DNA from: Ottelia alismoides
Taxonomy: Eukaryota; Streptophyta; Magnoliopsida; Alismatales; Hydrocharitaceae
NCBI GenBank assembly: GCA_037367405.1
Contig: JAZKJV010010620.1
Span: 62,001-126,000, forward strand
Direction: 5' to 3'
DNA: 64,000 nt
Positions 22,913 to 34,030 of the stretch are shown here, in pieces. Position 1 is the stretch's first letter, and each line of letters opens with the position of its first letter. Position numbers and translations under genes: made by a program. A model generated the notes under the pieces. It saw only the letters and a list, made by a program, of their open reading frames with translations, did not search any database and was not told the DNA's origin.

Positions 22913-23700
22913 TAAAATTAATAATTAATGCTTAAAAATTAGTAATTGATAATTAACGATTACTAATTAACTAGTGATATATAATTACTTAATAATGATT
23001 AATTAGTATTTCATTATTACTGTATAAGTATTAATTAAATTATGATAATAATTTCTTAATTATTAATAAATAGTAATTACTTAATAATTGATACTTACAA
23101 ATTAATAATTGATACTTTAAAATTAATAATTAATGCTTAAGTAATTGATAATTAACAATTACTAATTAACCAGTGACAGATAATTACTTAATAATGATTA
23201 ATTAGTATTTCATTATTACTGTATAAGTATTAATTAAATTTTGATAATAATTTCCTAATTAATAATAAATAGTAATTACTTAATAATTGATACTTACAAA
23301 TTAATAATTGATACTTTAAAATTAATAATTAATGCTTAAAAATTAGTAATTGATAATTAACAATTACTAATTAACTAGTGATAGATAATTACTTAATAAT
23401 GATTAATTAGTATTTCTTTATTACTGTATAACTATTAATTAAATTTTGATAATAATTTCCTAATTAATAATAAATAGTAATTACTTAATAATTGAAACTA
23501 ACTTACGAATTAATAATTGATACTTTAAAATTATTAATTAATGCTTAAACATAAGTAATTGATAATTAACAATTAATAAATAAGTAGAGACCGATAACTA
23601 CTTAGTAATGATTAATTAGTATTACATAATTACTGTATAATTGATAATTAAATTTTGATAGTAAACTCATAATAATAATAAATACTAATTAATTAAAATT
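22883..23700. repeat. Four-copy tandem repeat, unit about 199-205 bp
   Basis: Units start with TTGATACTTACAAATTAATA at 22883, 23088 and 23287, and with the variant TTGAAACTAACTTACGAATT at 23492. Spacings are 205, 199 and 205 bp. Each unit contains AATTAATGCTTAA, TAGTAATTGATAATTAAC and GATTAATTAGTATTTC. The fourth unit is most diverged. It lies wholly inside the MULE. Confidence 0.88.
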
Positions 23701-24086
23701 TGTTACTTACAAATACATATTTAATAGTGGGGAAATCTAACATCAATAAGGCTCTTTGCTCATCGATATGTATGTGCTCTCAAGACATTTTGATCAAAAT
23801 TTCCCCGACGTGTATGTGCTCCCAGGACATTTTCATTAAATATAACATGTGGGGAAATGAAACTATAATTAAATCTAACATGTGGCCATACATTTTTTTA
23901 TCAAAAACAATTAAACTAATTTTATTGAAATTGCACAACTAAAATTTTATAAAATAAATAAAACATACCTTAATGTGGGAGGGAGGAAGGGAGGAGGAGG
24001 CTTGAGGCTTGAGGGGAGGATGCTTGAAGTTTGAAGGGAGAAGAGAGAATGAGGAAGGCGTGAGGGGAATGAGGGGCGAAGGCCGG

Positions 24087-24095
24087 TATTTATAG
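24087..24095 (-). promoter_or_regulatory. TATA-like box reading inward from the right MULE end
   Basis: The minus strand reads CTCCCTATAAATACCGG, followed by about 120 bp of pyrimidine-rich sequence (CTTCCTCATTCTCTCTTCTC) resembling a plant 5' untranslated region. It points toward the minus-strand ORF at 22912-22691. Confidence 0.5.
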
Positions 24096-25166
24096 GGAGC
24101 CCGGTCGGCAAACCATTCGCCGACTGTGTCCCACCCCCAGGAATCCCGACCACGCCCGGGAATCCCGGCACGCGTGCGCCTCGGGAGGGCGCGGAAGTCA
24201 GGCGCGTGCGCCTCGGGAGGGCGAATGGCAGGCGTTGAACGGGTGAGTAGGCGTTGATCGGCAAACGGTTTGCCGATCGGCGAACCGTTCACCGATCAAT
24301 GCCCTGACAGGGAATTTGGGCGCTGACATGCCCTGACCGGGCAATTCGAGAGGGCCCATGCCCATTCGGGGAAAAAGCTCTGGTTGAGACTGATTGGAGA
24401 TCTCGTGCTCCTTATCTTCGATTATCTCCTCCGAATGGCATGCGAATATATTTGTCTTTAGTAAAGTTGAATCAAGATTGAGTTGAGGAAGGAGAGTGGA
24501 TTTCGGGAGATATGGGGTCAGAATCCAAGCAAACTGCTGTTGATGGTCGAGGAAGCTTTTGACGATAAGGTCGAGCGATGGTATTGGGCACTGGCGTAAT
24601 AAGAGGAGAAGGGGGTCGCAGGGCAATGTAACAGAAGAGGCCGCCTATATCCGAGTTGACGTTGGGTAGAAGGGTGGGAGCGGAATTTTGGCGAAGCTGA
24701 AGGGGCAAAAGTGAAACGATGGATGGGATAAAATTGGAATGTACAGCTGTAGGCATGGGCAAAAATGGAATTCACGTGTCAAAAATTAATGAGTGGGGTA
24801 TTGCGCCCCTGCTTAATATATAGTAAAGTAATAGATGGCATTAGTTTAATTAAATACGCACCCAATAATAACAAAGTAGATTAATCATGTAGTAATGCTA
24901 ATTGATTCAGTCGATTCGTGCTGAGTTGACATGGAGTGGTTTAGGATATAATTATCCTCCACGACGGTTGTAAAGGATAATGTTATTGTTGTATTTTATA
25001 TATACACGCACATCTCTTTGCCTAGATATAATTATCCATGATATAATAATACAACTTTGCTGGTTTCAAAAATTAATGTTATTTTACTTTGAAATCGGAA
25101 AGGTATGCTCGGTTTTTTATAAATGATTATTAAATTAATCCTAGTTAATTAAATAAGCATGAGAAT

Positions 25167-25895
25167 TAAGGTTTTAAAAATTGGATCGGACATTAAACCG
25201 GTTAATCTTCGATTTGGTCAAATCGGGTCAGACCGTCTATCTAAATCAGTCAGATCGGTGATGATGTCAACATGACGTCATCATTCTAATCGACACGGAA
25301 AAAATCGGACCGAGCTTAATTTACCGGTACGACCGATCGAAGCGGTTTTTTGAACCAATAAAATCGGATACATATATGTAAATATAAAAATCTATGCTAA
25401 TTGCGAATTCGATTTTATTTATATATCAATGAAATAATAATTTAAAATATCAAATCTTTCAATAGAATAACATGATTGTCTATTTCAAGTAAAACTCTAC
25501 AAAAGATAGTCACATTTCCTAGCATTATATATGAATATAATGTTGTAGTAATTTATTTATAGCTGCTTTTAGAAAATTATTCTAAGACAGTAACTGCACA
25601 AGTTTTATTCCAAAAAAAGAGATGGATGAAACTGAGATTGCACAAGTTAAGAAGAGCACAAGTGATAAAAACCATATTATTTCGTTATTTAAACCTTTAT
25701 TTTTTTTGAAAATATATTAAAGCATCAAAAGAGGGTCAATTCAGGTCAACCCGGTCCGACCACCGATCGGACCTAATTTTTTATTTTCTTTTTTTTAAAA
25801 TTAATTACATAAAATTAGTCGAACAGATCGGGTCGCGTCCGGTTTCCGATCCAATAGGTTTGACTGACCGGTTTGGTCCGGTATTTTAAACTCTA
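25167..25895. mobile_element. hAT-like family G, copy 2
   Basis: Starts TAAGGTTTTAAAAATTGG and ends GGTATTTTAAACTCTA. Flanking octamers ATGAGAAT (25159-25166) and ATGAGAAC (25896-25903) differ at one base, supporting an 8-bp hAT-type duplication. The body is collinear with 19748-20438. Non-coding. Confidence 0.8.
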
Positions 25896-25903
25896 ATGAG
25901 AAC

Positions 25904-26570
25904 ATATTCATAATTTTAGATGCAATTTGGGGATTAAGCCGAAAATGGCACATTATGTGTCGATTTGGAAGGGAAGTTTTGCCCTAATCTCCAACCATTT
26001 TGCATCTCTATCCTATTAAAACATTATTGTAATAACTAATACTGGAATTTATACTATGGAAGAGTCTTATATTCCAACGTATTTTTTTCTTTATACATTG
26101 ATTTTCGTAATCCTAATAAAAAATATTTATTTTAAAATTTTATGATTATGATAACTAAAATTAACGTTTTTGACTTTAGATTATACATGTAAGCTCCTGT
26201 CATAAGGAACGGAATATATCTATACTCATATTTTGTCGAATATGAATATGTAAATTTTATTTTGACGACTAAAAATATGGGAAATGATCTAGAGATAATG
26301 TTAGAAGGACATAAATCGGAGCTTAGGATATTCCAAGTGAAAGGGGGATATTCGATGGATGTCTAGAAGATCTTAGAAGGATTGACTTGGCCACGAGAGG
26401 ATTAATTATTGAGTGCAATTTCATATTTAAATATATCTGGCATCACCGTCTTTAGACGTCTTAATAGTTATTCACGTGAAAAAAGTCTTAATTGTCCTTC
26501 GAATATTTGACACAAATACGGTACTCATGGACTTTTCTTGACATACGTATCTTTATGAATACTATGGGTC
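25904..26570. other. Unassigned AT-rich spacer
   Basis: No gene or terminal repeat was recognised between the hAT-like copy and the Tourist-like element. Confidence 0.5.
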
Positions 26571-26574
26571 CGTT

Positions 26575-26698
26575 TGGTTGTAGGGTTGGGTTGGATTGGG
26601 GTACACATGTGGATAGTAAACGGTGAAGAGGATTGTGAGGGTTCGAAGGAGGGGTATCTCGGGTTGGACCAACTCAACCCTCCCCCAAACGAACCCTA
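26575..26698. mobile_element. Tourist-like miniature element, second member
   Basis: GGTCCGTTTGGTTGTAGGGT on the left is matched by CAAACGAACCC on the right, with GGTTGGATTGGGGT and CAACTCAACCCTCCCC as inner arms. It resembles 2915-3066 in words and size. The 3-bp duplication is not clear. Confidence 0.5.
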
Positions 26699-26699
26699 G

Positions 26700-27560
26700 C
26701 TATATGATTCGCAAAAAATCACATATATATTATGCGTATGTTTACACTTCTCCGTTGGCACCTTAAGTATTACTTATGCATATGTCAGTCAACATTTGTT
26801 AATTCTAATATACATACCTTACCTAATGCCCGTAAAAGCATCAGGAGTTCAAAAGAAGAAATTTGATCTATAGCAATGAGTAATTTGAATATTAATTGTC
26901 ATATCTCCTGATATCAATACATAACAACGAATAGTATTCGTTGTTGAATTTGCTTTTGTTCTTGTTTGCTGAAGGTTCATATAACAACGATTTTTCTATT
27001 GGTTTATGTATTAAAATCTGTACAACTTGTTGCTAAATTTATCAATGATTAGAAAAAATATAAATGGATAAGCTTAGTTATATGTTTAGTTGCTAGAAAT
27101 AAATAAAATAATCGTTGTGAATTTTAAAAAGCAAGTAATGAATATTTTTATTGTTAAATATTCAACTACCGATGATATGTTAATGAGTTTGATTTGGATT
27201 GCAACTAAGTGGTGCTGCAGAGAGAAAGAGAGGTCATCCTTATCCTGAACTAAATGTGCAATGTTGAGATATGAGATCACCACACTCGAACAAGAGACGA
27301 AGGCAAGTAGAGTGGAAGAGACAAGAAAAGTGACGGTAGATCTTATAAGAGTAGAGGATAGTGGTAGAGAGTGTGATATAGAAAAAGTTGGAAGACAAGT
27401 TCAATACAGGAAAAGTTAAAAGACAAGTTCAGAACGATTACTGTAGGAATGCAAGTGTTGCACTACAACTGATGCAGTTTCATCATTTTCGAAGATAACG
27501 ACGATGGAGGAGCTGGTGATGTCACTGAACTTGATATTGATGCATGATTCCTCGATATAC
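26700..27560. other. Unassigned AT-rich spacer
   Basis: No supported gene. AT-rich with purine-rich GAGAG/AAGAG stretches at 27290-27420. Confidence 0.5.
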
Positions 27561-27574
27561 ATATATACACACAA

Positions 27575-27608
27575 GCGCGCACACACACGCACACACACAC
27601 ACACACAT
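27575..27608. repeat. (AC)n microsatellite
   Basis: Alternating AC run with a few CG interruptions, followed by a TATATA stretch that borders the next F1 copy. Confidence 0.9.
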
Positions 27609-27627
27609 ATCTATATATACAGAGAGA

Positions 27628-27970
27628 TGGGCATGCTTATTGGGGGGCAGCCAACTAGTTGCTCCCGTCTCATTTTTCACCATTTGTTTGCTTCTTTAAA
27701 AATACCACAATGTTTATTTCATCACTATATCAATATATTATGTCATTCAATTTCGTCAGAATAGAAACTCTATGCTCTCCATCCAAACTGTAGAATTTTA
27801 ACGGTTTCAGAACTGCTAAAATCAGCAAATCTGGATGGAGGGCATAAGAGTCTCTATTTCTAACAAAATGAAAATGACATAAATAGGGATATAGTGATGA
27901 AAATAAATAACAGTATTTTCAAAAAACAAAAAAACCAAAAAATGAAGTGAGGGCAACCCCATTTTCTCTC
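27628..27970. mobile_element. F1-type palindromic element, copy e
   Basis: GC caps (GGGGGGCAGCC on the left, GAGGGCAACCCC on the right), T/A runs, then arms with ATTTCGTCAGAATAGAAACT and the complement GAGTCTCTATTTCTAAC. The centre TTTTAACGGTTTCAGAACTG resembles the F2 centre. More diverged than copies c and f. Confidence 0.6.
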
Positions 27971-27974
27971 TCAA

Positions 27975-30270
27975 TCTCTCACACGCACATATTTTACGAA
28001 AACGTGAGAGATTACAAACACCAACCCCATGAACCACATATTCTAAAAAAATGAGAGATTACAAACATCTGCCCACATGTAATGTTACCCAAAACAAAAT
28101 TGGATATTATTTAAATAAGATATTATAAAAATATTAAATTTAGATGTATTTAAAATTAATATATCAAAATATTAAATGGCATCCATAATTAATGTGAAAG
28201 GTGATGATCAAAATACCCTTTTGGGTATGAAAATTGATGGTGCCATCAAGGAACATAATCAAAGATAGGATCGATAGCAAAGGCTTTAAAGGAATTCTAA
28301 AGCAATGGAAATTGTACAAACTAAATTTATTTTTGAAGTCGGTACGAATGTAACATCTTTTTTTAAAAAAAATAATGGAATATCATGTAGTTTTTAAAAT
28401 TTACATGTTCACTTGAATGAAGTATTCAATTTATATGTTTAATTCGACATCTATCCTTAATATCAAAAAAAATATACAAACACATATGTGTTCTTAATAA
28501 ATAGAATAATATAACATTACCACCATTGAACCATCTTCTATTTTTAAAGTAGAATCATTTTAGTCCTTTTTTTGTCGTGTTACCCATGCTGCTAATTGAA
28601 TATCGTTAGTAATTGGTAAATTTAGTACCATCAATGAGGTGACATTCGTATAATTCCTTTTTTTTATTTCATGGATTGGTCATCTTTATTGCTAGTTTTT
28701 TCACATGTCACATGTAAAATCTCCCTAAAATCATGATATTATAGAGGTAAATATATCACATTTTATAGAATATCCAACTATTTTTGTTGCTCTCACATGT
28801 CACGATTATCATTTTGCATCGACGCCAATATCCAAAGATGATGTATATGCTTTTGATACATTCAGATATCTAATGCCAACAAATCAGAATTTATCTGTAT
28901 CATACTTGGGTTGGATTTCCATCACAAATCAATGCAACATCACATCACGTTCTTTATTCCAACCATCTACAGACCCTAATAGCCATCTAAACAGCTACTA
29001 TTCACATGAGGCTACCCTAACTACTATCCGAAAGTTCTATTTTTAATACAGAGACTATGAATTGTTCGTGAATCAGGCTGTAACTAGTGTAAAAGAAGAA
29101 GTAATTATTGTATAATATTGTCAGCCATTGTACATTATAGAAAACAGATAAGATGCTATTTTTCTATTAGTGATCAGTCCATCAATATGTAGAATATTTA
29201 CAAGGAAAATGTAAGTCAGACTGAAAACATGTAACTATAAGAAAAGGAACTACAATTGTAAAATGAGGTAATTAAAAGATGGACTCATTTGTTGCGAGAC
29301 TTCCTTTTCGACGATTGTTTGATTTTGTAATGTAATGAATGGACGAAAAACTTAGTATGTGGAATATAAAAAGACTGAGAAAAATGTAAAATAAAAATTT
29401 AAAATATAACATATGATAGTGAGAAGATGGATTCAATTTTTACAACACTTAAGTTTGGTGAAACGTTTGGCAGTGAATTATATGGACATAAAACTTTGTC
29501 ACGTAGTGTAAACTAATAACGATGAATGTGAAATAAGGGATATTTGTTCAATATTAGATGCACATTAATTATGGAAAATACAATGCTCATTATTTTGTTT
29601 GTCATTCGTATTTCTAAATATGGTACACACGAGTTGAATAATGAAATAGTCCATTATCTTAGGAAATTTAGTTGCAAAATAATAAAATTATCGTAATTAT
29701 CTTCTCTTTTTTCCTTACAACAAATAAGGAAAATACTTTGATTATTGTAGTTTAGTACTGACATCCTCTAAACTTAGCATCATTGCCGTATTGCATTTAA
29801 AACGTTCATATTTTCAAAAAGACATATGTGCGTCAACGTCTTTTTTACTCTCAAACCATTCCATTTTAGCGTAAATCCTTAACTTTTGTAAGTTATCAAA
29901 CGACGTTGCATTCCATTTTAGCGTAAATCCTTACTCAACTTTCGTAGGTTATCAAACGACGTTGCAAGTAAATGTAATCTTTTGTAAATTGGTAAGAGTT
30001 CTTTATAATAGTTTCTTATATTTATGTCTTATTTTCTTGAAAGTTCAAGGCATCCCTCACTTAATTGGGGTCGTTTCCCAAAATATGGCATGTATCCTGA
30101 GGTGTAAATAACCATTTCCAGCATCCATTTATTCATTCCCACATTTTAGGAAGTTTAATTGCAATGAGACCATCCATTTTCGTCTTATTAGTTTTAATCA
30201 CAAACGTTCACAGTTGATCCAACAACCGAACATAATGGCCTTTTAAATCCCAATTATATATAATTATATG
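27975..30270. other. Unassigned AT-rich DNA
   Basis: About 2.3 kb without supported genes. Apart from the short tandem duplication at 29858-29965 nothing structured was recognised. Confidence 0.5.
29858..29965. repeat. Two-copy tandem duplication, about 54 bp
   Basis: ATTCCATTTTAGCGTAAATC through TTATCAAACGACGTTGC is present at 29858-29909 and again at 29910-29965, with a 4-bp difference in length (CTTAACTTTTG versus CTTACTCAACTTTCG). Confidence 0.9.
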
Positions 30271-30274
30271 TATA

Positions 30275-30374
30275 TTAGGGAACTTATAAGAATATGCTCC
30301 CACCCCTCTTTCTTCATCTTTTTTTATTTTTTAAAATAAAACAAATGGAGGATTTATTTAGAGCAATAAGTGGA

Positions 30375-30405
<31 letters not shown>

Positions 30406-30635
30406 TCAAATTTCATGGAATACAAATATTTCTAACATATCCATATGGAAAGGGACAATTCCAATTCTGAAACCGTTAAAATTTGACTATCTTGATGGAC
30501 ATGATAGAAATCTTGAATTAAGTTGAATTTTGATTGAATCATGGTGATATTTATTGATCTGAACTCCCCCAGATTTCATTTCAAAAAAAAAATAAAAATT
30601 ATATCAAAAAATATGTGAGAGCATGTATATATATA
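30275..30635. mobile_element. F2-type element, inverted relative to 1220-1606
   Basis: The inner block AAACCGTTAAAATTTGACTA, CTTGATGGACATGATAGAAA, CTTGAATTAAGTTGAATTTT is the reverse complement of the F2 block at 1-405. It contains an internal TA-rich expansion (30375-30407). Ends are ATGCTCCCACCCC on the left and GTGAGAGCAT on the right. Confidence 0.6.
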
Positions 30636-30639
30636 TATA

Positions 30640-30987
30640 TATGGAAAAAATGGGGCTGCCCCCGCCCCATTTTTCGGCGTTTTTTATTTTTTTTGAACAA
30701 TAAAACCTTGTGTATTCATCCCTATATCCCTCCTACATGCCATTCGAATTTCGTCAGAAACAGAGACTCCTACGGCCTCCATCTCGATGGTATCGATTTA
30801 AAAAAATCCTGTTACCGTTAAAAAATTACTGTCCGGATGGAGGCCGTAGGAGTCTCTGTTTCTGACGAAATTCGAATGGTATATAGGAGGGATATAGGGA
30901 TGAATGTAAATGGTGTTATTTTTCAAAAAAAATAAAAAATTTTGCCCAAATAAGGCGAGGGAAGCCATGTTGGGGCAGCCACATATG

Positions 30988-30990
<3 letters not shown>
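30640..30990. mobile_element. F1-type palindromic element, copy f
   Basis: One of the best preserved copies. The arm ATTCGAATTTCGTCAGAAAC then GAGACTCCTACGGCCTCCAT on the left pairs nearly perfectly with the right arm (ATGGAGGCCGTAGGAGTCTC). Caps are GGGGCTGCCCCCGCCCC and GGGGCAGCC. The loop contains ATCCTGTTACCGTTAAAAAA. Flanked on both sides by TA runs. Confidence 0.75.

Positions 30991-30992
<2 letters not shown>

Positions 30993-31053
<61 letters not shown>
30993..31053. repeat. (TA)n(GA)n compound microsatellite
   Basis: A pure TA run followed by a pure GA run, forming the junction between the F1 copy f and the F4 element. Confidence 0.95.
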
Positions 31054-31056
<3 letters not shown>

Positions 31057-32230
31057 CTTATCCAATGAGCCCTGTGCCTATTAACGTTTCAATGAGCACC
31101 CATTCTGGGTCATACACGTGTATTAACAATAACTATATTTCTAATTATAGGCTACCGTGTATTTAAAAAATCATATATTTCCTATTATACAACGTCCTTA
31201 AAGATTGGAAGATGATTTTGGAAAGAAACGATTCAAATAAATGATTCCACGCGGATGATTAAGTATCCAAATGCTATGATAGTAATAAATATAATTCGGT
31301 CAAGTAAATGCTTACTGTGAGATCAGTAATATCAAGGCTATGATCAGTAATTTACATCCAAATAGTTACATTATACAGAATTTAGTAATATGTATAAAAT
31401 GGTCAAGTAAATGTGTGTTGTGAGATCAGTAATAACATAACAAATGGTTAGTAATACCATTGTCTATGTAATGTGCATTGCATTAATAAATAGTTACTTT
31501 CTTATTTGAGCAATGCCCATGACTTACTGACTTCAAAACAAACACTTACTTGTCCATTGTGTATATATTACTGAAATCTGCACCATGTAATAAAATGAAT
31601 GTAAATTACTGACCGTTGTTTGGATATTACTGACTTCACAACAAGCACTTACTTGTCCATTATGTATATATTACTGAATTCTGCACCATGTAATAAAATG
31701 AATGTAAATTATTGACCGTTGTTTGGATATTACTGATCTCGCAACAACCATTTACGTGAGCATTGTCTCTAAATTACTGAATTCTATACAAAGTAGTAAT
31801 ACATATAGAAATTATTGACCATTTGTTATGGTTTTACTGACTTCACAACAAGCACTTACTTGACCATTGTGTATATATTACTGAATTCTACACCATATAA
31901 TAAAATGAATGTAAATTACTGACCGTTGTTTTGGATATTACTGATCTCGCAACAACCATTTACTTGATTAATGTATATATATTACTGACGTGAGCATTTA
32001 GATCTCGATTTTCTGTAAGAAATCATCGATTCTTTCCAAAACGATCTTCCTATTTTTTAGGACGCGATATAATTGGAATACCACTTATTGTTAAATCACT
32101 TTGCATATTAATCTCCTTCCAAAAACATCCTTCGAAACAGGTAACCACTAAATTGGTAATACACGTGTGCGGCCTGCGAATGGTGCTCACCGAAATGCTA
32201 ATGAGCCATGTGCGCATTGGATAAAAATCC
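31054..32230. mobile_element. F4 element: long foldback with internal repeat arrays
   Basis: Terminal arms of about 70 bp. The left contains TTATCCAATGAGCCCTGTGC, AATGAGCACC and TACACGTGTATTA; the right carries the complement (TAATACACGTGTGCGGCC, GGTGCTCACC, GCTAATGAGCCATGTGCGCA). The interior has a roughly 103-bp tandem repeat on the right side (31530-31990) and inverted copies of the same unit on the left (about 31270-31470). No coding potential. TA repeats at both borders. Confidence 0.7.
31530..31990. repeat. Tandem array, unit about 103 bp, 4 full copies plus a partial
   Basis: Units start GACTTCACAACAAGCACTTA or GATCTCGCAACAACCATTTA at about 31531, 31634, 31737, 31840 and 31944. Each contains TATATATTACTGAATTCTRC and AAATTACTGACCGTTGTTTG words. 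The two start variants alternate in the later copies. Confidence 0.85.
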
Positions 32231-32260
32231 TATATATACACACACACACATACACGCATA

Positions 32261-33540
32261 GGAATAACTTCAAATGAGATTACAGCTCATCACCCCCATG
32301 GTGAGACATCCATCTCATCCATTTATTTCAATTCACACCGGTGTTATTATTGGCCCATTAGTTGTATTATTTAAATGGTAAAAACTTATGTTGGTCATTT
32401 GCTAATTATCTCATCTCTCTCTCCATCTCCTTGTCAATTCTGATTGAAATGTTGTGAGAGGTTGTAATTGTGCACAAGCAGCACAACGACAACCTGGTGT
32501 AGCATGGGTGATGCTCAGTGGAATTAAAGCAACGCGCGATGGTGCAAGTTAGTTGCATCAAGATGGGAGTGGAGGAAGATGAGGGAGATGATATCACGAC
32601 GATGCATGGGCCAAGCACGATGTAAAGTTGGTGATGCTCGATGGTACGTGTTTTCACACAGCGGAGCTCCTCATCTTTGACTACAAGTCGACAAATTGGT
32701 GGTGATGTACTCAAGCGGGCGGTTATGGGGGAAGTTTGTTGTGGTTGATACTTCTTCCCTTGGCACCGGTTGATGAAGATCGGGTGGGTGGGTTGTTGTT
32801 GTATAAGAGATGCATGCCGGTGGCGAGGTTCCTAGAGGATGTTTCAACAATAAAATTTTGTTATCATATTAATTTTTATTCATAATTATCTTTTACAAAT
32901 CTCAATCATTTTATACAGATGTTGATTATTATTTACAATCTCAGATATTCTCTCACATTTTAACAATTTCTAATAGTCTATTCTTTTTTACAGATCTCCA
33001 CTTTAAAATTACAAAGCGACCACATATTTTTACATAGAACCGTAGAAAAATTACTAATGAACCCAAACAATTACAAAGATGCATTCAATGTTACATACAA
33101 AAACTTAGAAAGGGAGTGTAAGTTTTACAAAGGTGCTTAAAGAAACTACAAATACATATGACACATTTCAAAGGATAATACCAATTTTACAAATGAAAAT
33201 AATAATTTAAAAAATAAAGAATGTAAATGTAAGAAAACATATGGTATTAATTTTACAAAATCAGATCGAAATTCTACGTAATCTGATTCGTTTTGCAAAT
33301 ATTTGCATTAAATTGCATTGGTTGAGATCATTTTCGAAAATTAACAAATAAAGAAAATGACATAAAATTATAAATTTAAATGATCTAATAATCGATGTTA
33401 CTAAATGTAATTCAAATTTAAATGGAAATAAAATGATTGAAATAGCATTTTTAACAATGCACCGTTGGATCGAGATCTAATAAATCTCGTTTATGACTCA
33501 TCACAAAAGTGGTGATCACCAATCTCATTTGAAAGGTACT
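32261..33540. mobile_element. F5 element, copy 1
   Basis: Arms ACTTCAAATGAGATTACAGC on the left and ATCTCATTTGAAAGGT on the right, with GGTGA/CTCATCAC words inside both. The right half (32880-33450) is collinear with 34740-35230: TTTTACAAATCTCAATCATT, CAATTTCTAATAGTCTATTC, CCACATATTTTTACATAGAA. The left half (32450-32850) is higher in GC and differs between the two copies. No intact ORF. Confidence 0.6.
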
Positions 33541-33689
33541 ATATATAGTGAATGGGGAGCTTGCATCATGTGCAAATAACCCATATTCACCATAACTCAC
33601 TGATGTTGGATAAAAAACGATTCAAAGGCTGTGATTGATCTGCTTTCCCAAGGTATATATGATTAAATGAGTATATTCTCTGAGAGCAT
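33541..33689. other. Short spacer between TA-flanked elements
   Basis: Starts with a TATATATAG tract. No feature recognised. Confidence 0.5.
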
Positions 33690-34010
33690 ATAAGAGCATG
33701 CCCCACCTTTCTTCAATTTTTTTTTATGAAATGAAACCCTAGGGGGGATTACTTAGAATAATAAGTCGAACATGTGTTTCACATTTCATGTGAAATAAAC
33801 ATTCCTTAATATCAATCTGGAAGAGTTCAAATTCAGCAATTCTGACAATGTAAAATTTAGCAGTCTTGATAAGGAGATAAAAGTCTCAAATTAATTTGAA
33901 TTGAATGACACTATGGTGATATATGGTGATCTGAATCTCCCTAAAGTTTTATATCTAAGAAATAAAAATATGTGGGGGAAATAGTGGGAGCGTACTCCTT
34001 TTTCCCACAT
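33690..34010. mobile_element. F2-type element, copy d
   Basis: Inverted F2 blocks are present in degraded form (AAATTTAGCAGTCTTGATAA, AAATTAATTTGAATTGAATG). A GTGGGAGCGTACTCC cap and a TATATATA run lie at the right end. Confidence 0.5.
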
Positions 34011-34030
34011 ATATATATATATATATATAT

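Larger units (their letters stand above)
21984..24380. mobile_element. Mutator-like element nested in the Helitron candidate
   Basis: Terminal inverted repeats of roughly 110-120 bp: GAGTTTTTTCCCCGAAT on the left and the complement ATTCGGGGAAAAAGCTC on the right, followed by a CCCGGTCAGG block and GATCGGC/GCCGATC palindromes. A perfect 9-bp duplication TGGTTGAGA lies at 21975-21983 and 24381-24389. No transposase. Inside are an AT-rich repeat region, a four-copy tandem repeat, a short minus-strand ORF, and a promoter-like segment next to the right terminal repeat. Confidence 0.92.
20543..24835 (-). mobile_element. Candidate non-autonomous Helitron
   Basis: On the minus strand the 5' end reads A then TCTATTACTTTACTATATAT. 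The 3' end has a hairpin (CCGTG-TGAAG-CACGG) followed eight bases later by CTAG and then T. This fits the Helitron rules: 5' TC, 3' CTRR, a short hairpin about 10 bp upstream, insertion between A and T with no target duplication. The 5' end continues into AAGCAGGGGCGCAATACCCC. There is no helicase or Rep. A MULE (21984-24380) is nested inside. Assignment rests on the termini only. Confidence 0.6.
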
